A stretch of 64,000 nt of DNA from SCTM01 sp965279655 (lineage in GTDB: Bacteria; Pseudomonadota; Alphaproteobacteria; Rhodospirillales; Rhodospirillaceae), in the NCBI GenBank assembly GCA_965279655.1, contig OZ257255.1:1426001-1490000 (forward strand). The letters are read 5' to 3'. Of the stretch, positions 25,085-34,110 are shown one piece after another (within the stretch, counting starts at the first letter, position 1; the number at the start of each line of letters is the position of its first letter). The translations under genes and the position numbers were made by a program. A model generated the notes under the pieces. It was given only the letters and a program-made list of their open reading frames with translations, was not told the origin of the DNA and did no database searches.

Positions 25085-28000
25085 AACTCGCGGATGTCCG
25101 CGATGCCGGGCATGTTCTTCAGCCCGGAAAGGGTTTTCGGCTGGATCGCGAACTTGCCCGGCAGGGCGACGTCGATCCAATGGCCGTTCTCGCGGGTGGT
25201 GACAACGATGCGGTTGTTGCCGCGCCCGTCCGCGTCCAGAAGCGTGCGCAGTTCCGTGACCGGCAGATCGCCCGTGACGGTGATGCGCAAGTTGCTCAGG
25301 CGGCGCGCGATGGCCTTCTCAAGGGAGTCGACCTTGGAGGCGAGCAACCGCACCTTCTCGTCCTCAATCTTGGCATCGACGGTGAGCAAGAGCGGCGCAC
25401 CGGATTCAAGCAATTCCTTCGAGTCGGACAGCACCTCGGAGAACATCATCACCTCGAACCCGCCGGTGTCGTCGGACAGCGCCACAAACGCATATTTGTT
25501 GCCGCGCTTGCCGAAGCGTTCGCGTTTGGACACGACGGTGCCCGCCATCTTGATCGGGCGGCTCACGTCCTCGGGACGGAGGTGATCCAGGTCGCGCGCC
25601 TTCTTCACGTCCAGGGCTTCCAACGTTCCGGAGAACGCATCGAGCGGGTGCGATGAGAGATAGAAGCCGATGGCCTCGAACTCCCCTTGCAGCTTCTCCA
25701 TCGGCCGCCATTCCGGCATGGACGGAAGGTTGAGCGGTCGCGCCTCCTCCTCGCCGCCGAACAGGTTGACCTGCTTGCTGCCGCGCTCGCTCGCCTTCGA
25801 CTGGGCGTGACGCAACAGGATCTCGATCCCGGCGAAGATCTGTTGGCGGTTCGGGTGAAGGCTGTCGAGCGCACCCGCCTTCACCAGGTTCTCCAAAAGG
25901 CGCTTGTTGATGACGCCGCTGTCGAGGCGGTTGGCGAAGTCGGTCAGGTTCTTGAACGGACCGTTCTTCTTGCGCTCCGCCACAAGCTGTTCCATCGCGC
26001 CCGCGCCGACATTGCGGATCGCGGCCAGGGCGTAGCGGATGGCCCCGTTCTCGACCGAGAACTCCACGTCGGAGGCATTCACATCCGGCAGGAGCACCTT
26101 GATGTTCATGCGCTTGAGCTCGGCACCGAAGGACCCGAGCTTCTCGGTGTTGTGCATGTCGAGCGTCATGGACGCGGCCATGAACTCGACCGGCATGTTC
26201 GCCTTCATATAGGCGGTCTGATAGGCCACAAGCGCGTAAGCCGCCGCGTGGCTCTTGTTGAAGCCGTAGCCAGCGAACTTATCGATGGTGTCGAAAATCT
26301 CGTTCGCCTTCTCGCGCGGAATGCCGCGCGCGCCCGCGCCCTTGATGAACGTCTCGCGCTGGGCGTCCATCTCCGCCTTGATCTTCTTGCCCATGGCGCG
26401 GCGCAGCAGATCGGCGCCGCCGAGGCTGTAGCCGGCGAGCACCTGGGCGGCCTGCATCACCTGTTCCTGATAGACCATGACGCCGTAGGTCTCTTTCAAG
26501 ACCGGCTCCAGGTCCGGGTGCAGGTATTCGATCGTCTCGGTGCCCTGCTTGCGGTTGATGAACATCGGGATGTTGTCCATCGGGCCCGGACGGAACAGCG
26601 CCACGACGGCGATCAGGTCCTCGAACACGTCCGGCTTCAGGCGGCGCAACACGTCGCGCATGCCCGAACTTTCAAACTGGAACACCCCGTAGGCATCGGC
26701 CCGGCTGAGCATGTCGAAGACCTTGCGGTCGTCGAGGGGCAGCGTGCCGATGTCGAGATCGACGCCGCGCAGCTTCAGGAGCTTCACGGCCTTGTCGATC
26801 ACGGTGAGGGTCTTCAGCCCGAGGAAGTCGAACTTCACCAGGCCCGCCGGCTCCACCCACTTCATGTTGAACTGGGTGACCGGCATGGGCGATCCCGGAT
26901 CGCGATAGAGCGGCACCAGTTCGTCGAGGGGGCGGTCGCCGATCACCACGCCGGCGGCGTGCGTGGAGGCGTGGGCGTAAAGTCCTTCCAGCTTCAGGGA
27001 GAGATCGAGCAGGTGGCGCACGCTGTCGTCGGCATCGCGCAGGGCCTGCAATTCCGGCTCGGCGATGATGGCGTCGGCCAACTTCACCGGGGCGGCCGGG
27101 TTCATCGGCACGAGCTTGCAGATCTTGTCGACGTAACCGAGCGGCATTTCCAACACGCGGCCGACGCCGCGCAGCACCGCGCGGGCCTGCAACTTTCCGA
27201 AGGTGATGATCTGCGCGACCCGGTCGCGGCCGTATTCGTTCTGGACGTAGGTGATCACCTCGCCGCGGCGGTCCTGGCAGAAGTCGATGTCGAAGTCGGG
27301 CATCGACACGCGTTCCGGATTCAGGAAGCGCTCGAACAGAAGACCGAACCGGAGCGGATCGAGGTCGGTGATGCTGAGCGACCAGGCGACCATGGAACCG
27401 GCGCCGGAACCGCGGCCCGGTCCCACGGGAATGCCGCGATCCTTCGCCCACTGGATGAAGTCCGCCACGATCATGAAGTAGCCGGCGAAGCCCATCTTCA
27501 CGATCATCGCGAGCTCGTACTCGAGCCGCTCGCGGTAAGGTTTCGCCCCGGATTCATCGAGGGTCATCTTCGCGAGGCGCGCGGTGAGACCGTCCGACGC
27601 CAACTGCCGCAGCGCTTCTTCTTCGGTGCGGTCGCCGGTTTTGGGCGAGCGCGGCAGGATGGGTTTGCGCTCGTCCACCTTGAAAGCGCAACGCTGGGCG
27701 ACGACCAGCGTGTTCTGCACCGCTTCCGGAATATCGGCGAACAGGTCGACCATCTCCTCCGCGCTCTTGAACCGGTGTTCAGGAGTCAGGCGGCGGCGGT
27801 CCGGCAGGGAAACGAAGGATTTCTCCGCAATGCAGATGAGCGCGTCGTGCGCCTCGAACATGCCGGCATCGGCGAAGAACGCCTCGTTGGTGGCGACCAG
27901 GGGCACGTCATGGGCATAGGCGAGATCGATCATCGCCGGTTCGATGCGGTTCTCCATGGCGAGCCCGTGGCGCATCAGTTCCACGTACAGACGGCCGGGA

Positions 28001-28515
28001 TAGATCTGCTTCAGCCGCGCGAGAGTCTCTTCCGCTTTCGCGCGCTGGCCGTCGAGCAGGTGCCGCCCCACGGTGCCGGCGGGGCCGGCGGTGAGCGCGA
28101 TCAACCCTTCATTCCATTTGGCGAGGTCCGCCCAGGAAATCTGCGGCGTCTCGCCGGATTCCGTTTCCAGGAAGGCCTTGCTGGAAAGCTTGAGCAAGTT
28201 CTGGTAGCCGGCGGCGTTCTGCACCAGAAGGACGATCGCGTCGGGCTCCGGCAGTCGTCCGCCGCCCGCATGGCCGGTGGGAATGTCCTCACGCCGCAAC
28301 GACAGCTGGCAGCCGACGATCGGCTGCACGCCGGCCTTGGCGCAGGCGGAGGAGAATTCCAGAGCGCCGAACAGATTGCGCGTGTCGGTGAGCGCAACCG
28401 CCGGCATCTGCTGGGCGACGCAGAGATCGACCAGCTTGGGGATCTTGATCGCGCCTTCGGACATCGAATAGGCCGAATGGACGCGCAGATGCACGAAGGG
28501 GGCGTAAGCGCTCAT
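25081..28515 (-). CDS. dnaE: DNA polymerase III alpha subunit
   Basis: Replicative DNA polymerase catalytic subunit (1144 residues). The N-terminal PHP domain starts with FVHLRVHSAYSMSEG. The palm has catalytic Asp407 and Asp409 in MPDFDIDFCQDRRGE, followed by the fingers with GYGFNKSHAAAYALVAYQTA, and the C-terminal OB-fold and tau-binding regions. Length and layout fit dnaE1, not the shorter error-prone DnaE2. An intergenic repeat lies upstream between it and the DUF2189 gene. Confidence 0.97.
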   Translation of the reverse strand: MSAYAPFVHLRVHSAYSMSEGAIKIPKLVDLCVAQQMPAVALTDTRNLFGALEFSSACAKAGVQPIVGCQLSLRREDIPTGHAGGGRLPEPDAIVLLVQNAAGYQNLLKLSSKAFLETESGETPQISWADLAKWNEGLIALTAGPAGTVGRHLLDGQRAKAEETLARLKQIYPGRLYVELMRHGLAMENRIEPAMIDLAYAHDVPLVATNEAFFADAGMFEAHDALICIAEKSFVSLPDRRRLTPEHRFKSAEEMVDLFADIPEAVQNTLVVAQRCAFKVDERKPILPRSPKTGDRTEEEALRQLASDGLTARLAKMTLDESGAKPYRERLEYELAMIVKMGFAGYFMIVADFIQWAKDRGIPVGPGRGSGAGSMVAWSLSITDLDPLRFGLLFERFLNPERVSMPDFDIDFCQDRRGEVITYVQNEYGRDRVAQIITFGKLQARAVLRGVGRVLEMPLGYVDKICKLVPMNPAAPVKLADAIIAEPELQALRDADDSVRHLLDLSLKLEGLYAHASTHAAGVVIGDRPLDELVPLYRDPGSPMPVTQFNMKWVEPAGLVKFDFLGLKTLTVIDKAVKLLKLRGVDLDIGTLPLDDRKVFDMLSRADAYGVFQFESSGMRDVLRRLKPDVFEDLIAVVALFRPGPMDNIPMFINRKQGTETIEYLHPDLEPVLKETYGVMVYQEQVMQAAQVLAGYSLGGADLLRRAMGKKIKAEMDAQRETFIKGAGARGIPREKANEIFDTIDKFAGYGFNKSHAAAYALVAYQTAYMKANMPVEFMAASMTLDMHNTEKLGSFGAELKRMNIKVLLPDVNASDVEFSVENGAIRYALAAIRNVGAGAMEQLVAERKKNGPFKNLTDFANRLDSGVINKRLLENLVKAGALDSLHPNRQQIFAGIEILLRHAQSKASERGSKQVNLFGGEEEARPLNLPSMPEWRPMEKLQGEFEAIGFYLSSHPLDAFSGTLEALDVKKARDLDHLRPEDVSRPIKMAGTVVSKRERFGKRGNKYAFVALSDDTGGFEVMMFSEVLSDSKELLESGAPLLLTVDAKIEDEKVRLLASKVDSLEKAIARRLSNLRITVTGDLPVTELRTLLDADGRGNNRIVVTTRENGHWIDVALPGKFAIQPKTLSGLKNMPGIADIREF

Positions 28516-28578
28516 GCGCTTACGAAACCATGATTCTGGCCGTGGCGTCTGCTTTCAAGTTATCCACAGACTCAGGCT

Positions 28579-28684
28579 GTCATCCCGGACGAGCGAAGCG
28601 AGATCCGGGATCCAGGGGCCACATACAGTGTGCCAGTAACCCTGGACCCCGGATCGCGGCGCTACGCGCCTTGTCCGGGGTGAC
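28579..28684 (-). repeat. Palindromic intergenic repeat, copy B
   Basis: A 106-nt element with outer arms GTCATCCCGG and CCGGGGTGAC and inner arms CCGGGATCCAGGG and CCCTGGACCCCGG. The segment ATCGCGGCGCTACGCGCC before the right arm is identical to copy C. It begins 12 nt past the stop of the DUF2189 gene (minus strand), in the same relative orientation as the other copies. Confidence 0.88.
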
Positions 28685-28696
28685 AGGTTGAGTGAG

Positions 28697-29479
28697 CTAC
28701 GCCGACACCATCTTCCGATACAGGTGCCAGGTCGCGTGGCCGAGCACGGGCACCACTACCGCCAAGCCCACCAGCAGCGGAATCGCGCCCAGAACGAGGC
28801 ACACGCCCACGAACAGGCCCCAGGCCGCCATCGGGATCGGGTTGACCATGACGGCGCGCACCGAGGTGGCGACCGCGGTGCCGAGGCCGCAATTCTTGTC
28901 CAGCAGGATGGGGAAGGAAATCACGCCGAACAGGAGGGCGGCGACCGCGAACATGAATCCCAGGGCATTGCCGACGATGATCATCGACCAGCCTTGCGGC
29001 GTGGTGAGCGCGCGCGTCGTGAAATCCGCCGCTGTCGTGGACCAACCGTCCCCCATCGTCATCACGAAGACGGTGTTGGCCGCGGCCACCCATCCCAGGA
29101 AGAGAGCGATGTTCAAGAGGCCGAGCATCAGGATGTCCTTGAATGCCGGATGCTCGAAAAAATTGAAGGCGTGGCCCCACGACATATCCAGCCCGCGCTC
29201 CCGGTGGCGGCTCATCTCCTCCATCGCCAGGCCGATGAAAGGCCCGATGAGCACGAGGCCGGCGAGGATCGGGAACACCAGCGGCACGAGGCGGTCGTTG
29301 TTGACCACCATGAAAGCGAACAAGGTCGCCACGGGGTAGATGACGGCGAGGAAGAAGAGGTGCGTGGGTTTTTCCTGGAAGTCCGCAATGCCTTCTTCCA
29401 CCGCGTGCACGAGATCGACCAGCCGGATCTTGTTCACGGCGATCCCGGCCGACGTTCCAACAGTTGCTTGATATGCCAT
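28697..29479 (-). CDS. DUF2189-type integral membrane protein
   Basis: A 260-residue inner-membrane protein with about six hydrophobic segments, matching my recollection of the DUF2189 family: an N-terminal amphipathic stretch (VDLVHAVEEGIADFQEKPTH), a FIGLAMEEMSRHRERG loop, WGHAFNFFEHPAFKDI and a C-terminal LGHATWHLYRKMV tail. The function of the family is not known to me. The start ATG at 29479 has AGGAAGG 7 nt upstream; a GTG two codons earlier is less well placed. Downstream is repeat copy B and then dnaE. Confidence 0.8.
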   Translation of the reverse strand: MAYQATVGTSAGIAVNKIRLVDLVHAVEEGIADFQEKPTHLFFLAVIYPVATLFAFMVVNNDRLVPLVFPILAGLVLIGPFIGLAMEEMSRHRERGLDMSWGHAFNFFEHPAFKDILMLGLLNIALFLGWVAAANTVFVMTMGDGWSTTAADFTTRALTTPQGWSMIIVGNALGFMFAVAALLFGVISFPILLDKNCGLGTAVATSVRAVMVNPIPMAAWGLFVGVCLVLGAIPLLVGLAVVVPVLGHATWHLYRKMVSA

Positions 29480-29640
29480 GGTCACACCTTCCTCTTCCTG
29501 ACTTGGAAATTGCGCCGAGCCGAGAGCCCGGCTGAAGCAACGAAAGGGAGCGATAACAAGTGGCAGCGTCCGGCCCCTGAAGTCGACCGGACAAAAAGCT
29601 TACGCCTGTGGGGAGAGGGCGACAACTCCCCCACGCGTCA

Positions 29641-29668
29641 CCCTCGGGCAATCGGGGTAGCCCGAGGG
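29641..29668. repeat. Intergenic inverted repeat between the DUF2189 and dioxygenase genes
   Basis: CCCTCGGGC (29641-29649) and GCCCGAGGG (29660-29668) form a perfect 9-bp stem with a 10-nt loop, followed by TCCAGGGTCC, which resembles the inner arm of the larger repeat family in this window. It may be a relic of a related element. No T tract follows on either strand. The rest of the 279-nt gap 29480-29758 shows nothing I can name. Confidence 0.45.
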
Positions 29669-29758
29669 TCCAGGGTCCACTTGAGGGGGAGGGCGTGGGC
29701 CTGGATCCGCGAGGGGGGCCCGCGGACGACGATCTGTTTCCGGCGAATGCCGGCGGGT

Positions 29759-30691
29759 TTACACCGCGAGGCCGATGGTCGCCGTGGCGACGAGGCCGCC
29801 GGTGACAGTTCCCGCGACCGTGGGCGTTTGCGCGACAAGCTGCGCGGCCGTGCTGCTGCCGAACACGTTATCGCCGGCGAGGCTGACGCGCGCGAAGGCG
29901 TTCACGCTCGCGCGATAGCCCTCGACCGTGTCGTAGACGGTCTTGGAGATCTCCGCCGGCATGGCCAGCTGGGAGGTCAATGCCGCGTTGCGGTAGCTGG
30001 TGGCGGCCTCGAGGGACGGATAGACCTCGAAGTGGATGTGCGGATAGCGGCCCGTGTAGCAGCCCGGAAAGATGGTGGTGAAGGTCACCTGCCCGTTCGC
30101 GTCGGCCACTTGCAGGCCGCGCAGGTAGTTGTCGTAGGGCAGATCGTAGATCGAGTATTTGCCGTCCTTGTCGCAGTGCCAGATGTAGATCACGTAGCCG
30201 GCGAGCGGGGCGCAATTGTTGTTCACATTCACCAGCGACAGCGTGAGGCTCATCGGGACGCCGGTGGCGGTAGTGATGTAGGAGTCGAAGCTGGTGCGGA
30301 TGTCGGGGCGCGCCACACCTTCGACCCCGAGCACGTTCGAGAGCACGCCATTGGCGGTGTTCGAGCCGTCGGCGGGATATGGGCCGTTGGTCTCCGGCGG
30401 GTCGGCGATGCACGCGCCGTTCGCGCTGACGATCTCGGCGCTGGAGCCGGTGCCGCCCATGCCGTTGCCGGGGCCGTTCCCGAAGCCCTGCCCGCCGCGC
30501 CCCTGCGGGCCGCGCGGCATCGGCGGCATGCCGCCGAAGGGACCTTGCGCCCAGCTGGCCGCGGACAACGTCGACACGCCGACGGAGGCAAGCATCGCCA
30601 ACATGCGGCGGCGGGCGCTCAGGCGCGCCTGGATCGCCGTCAAATCGCACTGCAGGCCGCCGTCATTGGGGTTTTCGGTCTCGGGATGCAT
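29759..30691 (-). CDS. Exported intradiol ring-cleavage dioxygenase-like protein
   Basis: A 310-residue protein with the fold of intradiol (catechol-type) dioxygenases, which use Fe(III) bound by two Tyr and two His. Candidate ligands are the Tyr in ETNGPYPADGS, a Tyr in FPGCYTGRYPHIHFEV and the two His in the same stretch; LAGYVIYIWHCDKDGKYSIY is also typical. The N-terminus has ARRRMLAMLASVGVSTLSAA, a Tat-like signal, followed by a Gly/Pro/Asn-rich linker of about 40 residues. Secreted members of this family exist but their substrates are mostly unknown. ATG at 30691 is preferred, since the upstream frame runs through the promoter palindrome. Confidence 0.85.
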   Translation of the reverse strand: MHPETENPNDGGLQCDLTAIQARLSARRRMLAMLASVGVSTLSAASWAQGPFGGMPPMPRGPQGRGGQGFGNGPGNGMGGTGSSAEIVSANGACIADPPETNGPYPADGSNTANGVLSNVLGVEGVARPDIRTSFDSYITTATGVPMSLTLSLVNVNNNCAPLAGYVIYIWHCDKDGKYSIYDLPYDNYLRGLQVADANGQVTFTTIFPGCYTGRYPHIHFEVYPSLEAATSYRNAALTSQLAMPAEISKTVYDTVEGYRASVNAFARVSLAGDNVFGSSTAAQLVAQTPTVAGTVTGGLVATATIGLAV

Positions 30692-30724
30692 TTGGGCCGA
30701 AGCTCCGTCGGGATGAGAAGGGCG

Positions 30725-30743
30725 CGTGGGTTTTTTACCCACG
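30725..30743. repeat. Palindrome 1 at the dioxygenase promoter
   Basis: CGTGGGTTTTTTACCCACG is a 19-nt inverted repeat just downstream of the predicted -10 box (30751-30756), so it would lie at the very 5' end of the mRNA. An almost identical copy lies on the other side of the promoter at 30790-30806. It could be a repressor operator or a 5' RNA hairpin. Confidence 0.75.
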
Positions 30744-30750
30744 CAGACGG

Positions 30751-30779
30751 ATCGTAGAAAGTCAGGACGCGGCGGTCAA
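30751..30779 (-). promoter_or_regulatory. Probable promoter of the intradiol dioxygenase-like gene
   Basis: On the minus strand TTGACC (30774-30779) and TACGAT (30751-30756) are 17 nt apart. The pair is centred between two identical 17-nt palindromes. The leader to the ATG at 30691 would be about 50 nt. Confidence 0.55.
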
Positions 30780-30789
30780 GCGGAAAATT

Positions 30790-30806
30790 GTGGGTTTTTT
30801 ACCCAC
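30790..30806 (-). repeat. Palindrome 2: lolD 3' hairpin and possible upstream operator
   Basis: GTGGGTTTTTTACCCAC is an exact copy of the core of the palindrome at 30725-30743. It starts 7 nt past the lolD stop and on the minus strand reads into AATTTTCC, so it may act as a weak terminator for lolD. It also lies just upstream of the -35 box of the next gene. Confidence 0.7.
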
Positions 30807-30813
30807 GAACAGA

Positions 30814-31491
30814 CTAAGCGGGAACGAGGATCCCGTGTTCCATGCGGACCGTGCGGTCCATGCGGGCGGCGAGCGCGGGATTGTGGGTCGCGATCAGGGC
30901 GGCGAGCCCGACGTCCTTGGCCAGGCCGATCAGTTGCGCGAACACGTCGTCCGCCGTGTCGGGGTCGAGATTGCCGGTGGGTTCGTCCGCCAGCAGAACC
31001 GCCGGACGATTGGCCAAGGCGCGCGCGATGGCGACGCGCTGTTGTTCGCCGCCGGAAAGCTGGCCGGGGCGATTGTCGGCGCGGTCGGCGAGTTTCATGG
31101 CCGCCAGCAATTCGCGCGCGCGGACTTCCGCATCGCGGCGCGGGACGCCGGCGATCATCTGCGGCACGACGATGTTTTCCAGCGCCGAGAACTCCGGCAG
31201 CAGGTGGTGATACTGGTAAACGAAGCCGAGGCGCGTGCGGCGCAATGTTGTGCGCGCATCGTCGTCAAGGGCCGCGCAATCCTCGCCCACGATCAGCACC
31301 CTGCCCGTGTCCGGGGATTCGAGCAGGCCGGCGATGTGAAGCAGCGTCGATTTGCCGGCGCCGGAAGGTCCGACCAACGCCACGACCTCGCCGCGCTTCA
31401 CGGCGAGGTTGGCGCCCTTCAGCACATGGAGATCGCCATGGGCTTGCGGAAACGTCCGCACGATGTCCTGAAGATGGAGCGCGTCACTCAT
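30814..31491 (-). CDS. lolD: Lipoprotein-releasing ABC transporter ATP-binding protein LolD
   Basis: ATPase of the LolCDE complex, which extracts outer-membrane lipoproteins from the inner membrane. The 225-residue protein has Walker A GPSGAGKST, signature LSGGEQQ, Walker B AVLLADEPTGNLD, and the H-loop IATHNP. The ATG at 31491 overlaps the end of the permease gene by 8 nt (ATGAGTGA), so they are coupled. A hairpin follows the stop at once. Confidence 0.95.
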   Translation of the reverse strand: MSDALHLQDIVRTFPQAHGDLHVLKGANLAVKRGEVVALVGPSGAGKSTLLHIAGLLESPDTGRVLIVGEDCAALDDDARTTLRRTRLGFVYQYHHLLPEFSALENIVVPQMIAGVPRRDAEVRARELLAAMKLADRADNRPGQLSGGEQQRVAIARALANRPAVLLADEPTGNLDPDTADDVFAQLIGLAKDVGLAALIATHNPALAARMDRTVRMEHGILVPA

Positions 31492-32725
31492 AGCGCAGGG
31501 CCTCGACGGGATCGGTCTTGGCGGCACGCCAGGACGGATAGATCGTCGCCGCCAGGGACAGCACGAACGACATGCCCGCGACCAGCAGCGTCTCGTGCCA
31601 ATCCATCTTCGCGGGGATCTGGGTGAGGAAATAGATTTCCGCCGAGAACAGTTCGGTGCCTGTGAGGCTTTCGATGAACCGGCGGATGGCCTCGATATTG
31701 TCGCAGAACAGCACGCCTAGCCCGAAGCCGAGCAGCGTGCCGATGGTGCCGACGGAAGTGCCCGCCAGCAGGAAGATGCGCATGATCATGCCGCGGGTGG
31801 CGCCCATGGTGCGCAGGATGGCGATGTCCCGGCCCTTGTCCTTCACCAGCATGATCAGGCCGGAGATGATGTTGAAGGCGGCGACGATGATGATCAGGGT
31901 GAGGATCAGGAACATCACGTTGCGCTCCACCTGAAGCGCATTGAAGAACGGACCGTTGAGTTGCTCCCAAGACAGCACCTTCAGGCCGGGCTGCAAGGTG
32001 GCGATCTGGGTGGCGATGAAGCGCGCCTGTTCCGGATCGGCGACTTTCACTTCGATGTTCGTGACCGAGTCCGGATACTTGAAATAGGTCTGCGCCAGGG
32101 CGAGCGGCATGAAGATGATGTTGGAATCGAAGTCGCTCATGCCCATGTTGAACACGCCGGCGACCGGATAGGACTTCATGCGCGGCACGGTGCCGAAGGC
32201 GGTCACATTGCCGCGCGGCGAGATGAGATTGAGGTCCTTGCCGGTCCCGGCGCCGTAGCGCTCCGCCAGGCGCGCCCCGACCAGGATCCCCTCCTCCCGG
32301 CCGTAAGCATCGAGGGACCCTTCGACGATGTGATCGGCGATCCAAGGCCGCGCCTTGATGTCTTCCACCTTCATCCCGCGCACCAGTGCGCCGCCGGCGA
32401 AGCGTTCGCTGGAGGCCATCACCGGCCCTTCGATCAGGGGCACGACTTCGATCACCCCGGGGATCTGGCGGATGCGCGTGGCGAGGTCGTCGTACTGCAC
32501 GATCGCGGTTTGGGCGGAGACGTCGATGTGGCCGTTGACGCCGAGGATGCGCGACATGATGTCGGCGCGGAACCCGTTCATCACCGCCATGACGATGATG
32601 AGGGTCGCCACGCCCAGCGCGATGCCCAGGAACGAAAAGCCGACGATGACCGAAACGAACCCTTCTTTCCGACGCGCGCGCAAATAGCGCAGCGCGACCA
32701 TGCGTTCGAAGGGTCCGAAGGCCAT
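31484..32725 (-). CDS. lolC: Lipoprotein-releasing ABC transporter permease LolC/LolE family
   Basis: Inner-membrane permease that with LolD moves lipoproteins to the carrier LolA. The 413-residue protein has an N-terminal helix (about 25-50), a large periplasmic domain (50-270) and three C-terminal helices, ending in the FtsX-like SLAATIYPSWRAAKTDPVEALRYE motif. Alphaproteobacteria usually have a single permease gene here instead of separate lolC and lolE, so a homodimer (sometimes called LolF) is likely. It starts 2 nt after proS. Confidence 0.95.
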   Translation of the reverse strand: MAFGPFERMVALRYLRARRKEGFVSVIVGFSFLGIALGVATLIIVMAVMNGFRADIMSRILGVNGHIDVSAQTAIVQYDDLATRIRQIPGVIEVVPLIEGPVMASSERFAGGALVRGMKVEDIKARPWIADHIVEGSLDAYGREEGILVGARLAERYGAGTGKDLNLISPRGNVTAFGTVPRMKSYPVAGVFNMGMSDFDSNIIFMPLALAQTYFKYPDSVTNIEVKVADPEQARFIATQIATLQPGLKVLSWEQLNGPFFNALQVERNVMFLILTLIIIVAAFNIISGLIMLVKDKGRDIAILRTMGATRGMIMRIFLLAGTSVGTIGTLLGFGLGVLFCDNIEAIRRFIESLTGTELFSAEIYFLTQIPAKMDWHETLLVAGMSFVLSLAATIYPSWRAAKTDPVEALRYE

Positions 32726-32727
32726 GG

Positions 32728-34038
32728 TTATACCATCACTTTGGCGAGAGCGGCGTCGGCGGAGAGTTCCTCTTTCGCCGCGGCGCCACGGCGTTTCACT
32801 TCCACCACGCCCTTGGCAGCGCCCTTCGGGCCGATGACCAACTGCCAGGGCACGCCGATCAGGTCCATGTCGGCGAACTTCACGCCGGCGCGCTCGTCGC
32901 GATCGTCGTAGAGCACTTCGCGCTTGGCGGCCTTGAGCTTGGCGTAGAGATCGCCGCAGGCCGCGTCGCAGGCCGCGTCGCCGACCTTGAGGTTGATGAT
33001 GCCGAACTGGAAGGGCGCCACTTCATCCGGCCAGATGATGCCGTTCTCGTCATGGCTCGCCTCGATGATCGCGCCGACCAGGCGCGACACGCCGATGCCG
33101 TAGGAGCCCATCATCACGGTCACGGGATTGCCGTCCGGACCGGTGACCTTCGCGCCCATGGGTTCGGAATACTTCGCGCCGAAATGGAAGATGTGGCCGA
33201 CCTCGATGCCGCGCGCCTTCACCAGGTTCGCGCCGAGTTTCTCTTCTTGGGCCAGATCGTGCTTCTCGTCCGTGGCGGCATAAATGCTGGTCCATGAATC
33301 CACGATGGACTGCAAGTCGGTCTCGTAGTTCACATTCTGCGGCGCGGGCTTTTCCAGCAACGCCTTGTCGCAGAACACAGCGCTTTCGCCGGTGTCGGCG
33401 AGCACGATGAACTCGTGGCTCATATCGCCGCCGATGGGGCCGCTGTCCGCCTTCATGGGGATCGCCTTCAGACCCATGCGCGCGAAGGTGCGCAGGTAGG
33501 CGACGAACATCTGGTTGTAGGCGTGCTTGGAGCGCGCGAAATCGATGTCGAAGGAATAGGCATCCTTCATCAGGAACTCGCGACCGCGCATGACGCCGAA
33601 ACGGGGCCGCACCTCGTCGCGGAACTTCCAGTGGATCTGGTAGAGGTTCTTCGGCAGATCGCGATAGCTCTTGATGTTGTTGCGGAAGATGTCCGTCACC
33701 ACTTCCTCGTGGGTCGGGCCATAGAGCATGTCGCGATCATGCCGGTCCTTGATGCGCAGCATCTCGGGACCGTAGTCGTCGTAGCGGCCGCTTTCCTTCC
33801 ACAGCTCGCCGGACTGGATCGTCGGCATGATGATCTCTTGCGCGCCGGCGGCGTTCTGTTCGTCGCGCACGATGGCGATGATGTTCTGCAGCACCTTGGC
33901 GCCCAGCGGCAGCCAGTTGTAGATGCCGGCGGCATGCTGGCGGACCATCCCGGCGCGCAACATCAGGCGGTGGGAGACGATCTGCGCCTCGGAGGGATTT
34001 TCCTTGAGGGTGGGCAGGAAATAACGCGACAGGCGCAT
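32728..34038 (-). CDS. proS: Proline--tRNA ligase
   Basis: Class II aminoacyl-tRNA synthetase charging tRNA-Pro. At 436 residues it is the short alphaproteobacterial form that lacks the cis-editing insertion present in the E. coli enzyme (about 570 residues). Class II motif 2 is seen around WKFRDEVRPRFGVMRGREFL and motif 3 around GSYGIGVSRLVGAIIE; the C-terminal anticodon-binding domain follows. It is joined to lolC/E and lolD, a conserved alphaproteobacterial arrangement. Confidence 0.97.
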   Translation of the reverse strand: MRLSRYFLPTLKENPSEAQIVSHRLMLRAGMVRQHAAGIYNWLPLGAKVLQNIIAIVRDEQNAAGAQEIIMPTIQSGELWKESGRYDDYGPEMLRIKDRHDRDMLYGPTHEEVVTDIFRNNIKSYRDLPKNLYQIHWKFRDEVRPRFGVMRGREFLMKDAYSFDIDFARSKHAYNQMFVAYLRTFARMGLKAIPMKADSGPIGGDMSHEFIVLADTGESAVFCDKALLEKPAPQNVNYETDLQSIVDSWTSIYAATDEKHDLAQEEKLGANLVKARGIEVGHIFHFGAKYSEPMGAKVTGPDGNPVTVMMGSYGIGVSRLVGAIIEASHDENGIIWPDEVAPFQFGIINLKVGDAACDAACGDLYAKLKAAKREVLYDDRDERAGVKFADMDLIGVPWQLVIGPKGAAKGVVEVKRRGAAAKEELSADAALAKVMV

Positions 34039-34110
34039 CGGGTATCCTTAACGGGGCGAAAACGGGTGCCCCTTCTTAGGCGATGGGCCGGTTTGGCGCA
34101 ATTCCGCCAA

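Noticed and set aside
25687..28533. A 948-codon open frame on the plus strand opposite dnaE
   Set aside because: It is fully antisense to a certain gene, is rich in His, Arg, Gln and Asp with no domain pattern, and arises from the third-position GC bias of dnaE.
28688..30757. A 689-codon plus-strand frame opposite the DUF2189 and dioxygenase-like genes
   Set aside because: Crosses an intergenic gap and promoter of the minus strand and shows only shadow composition.
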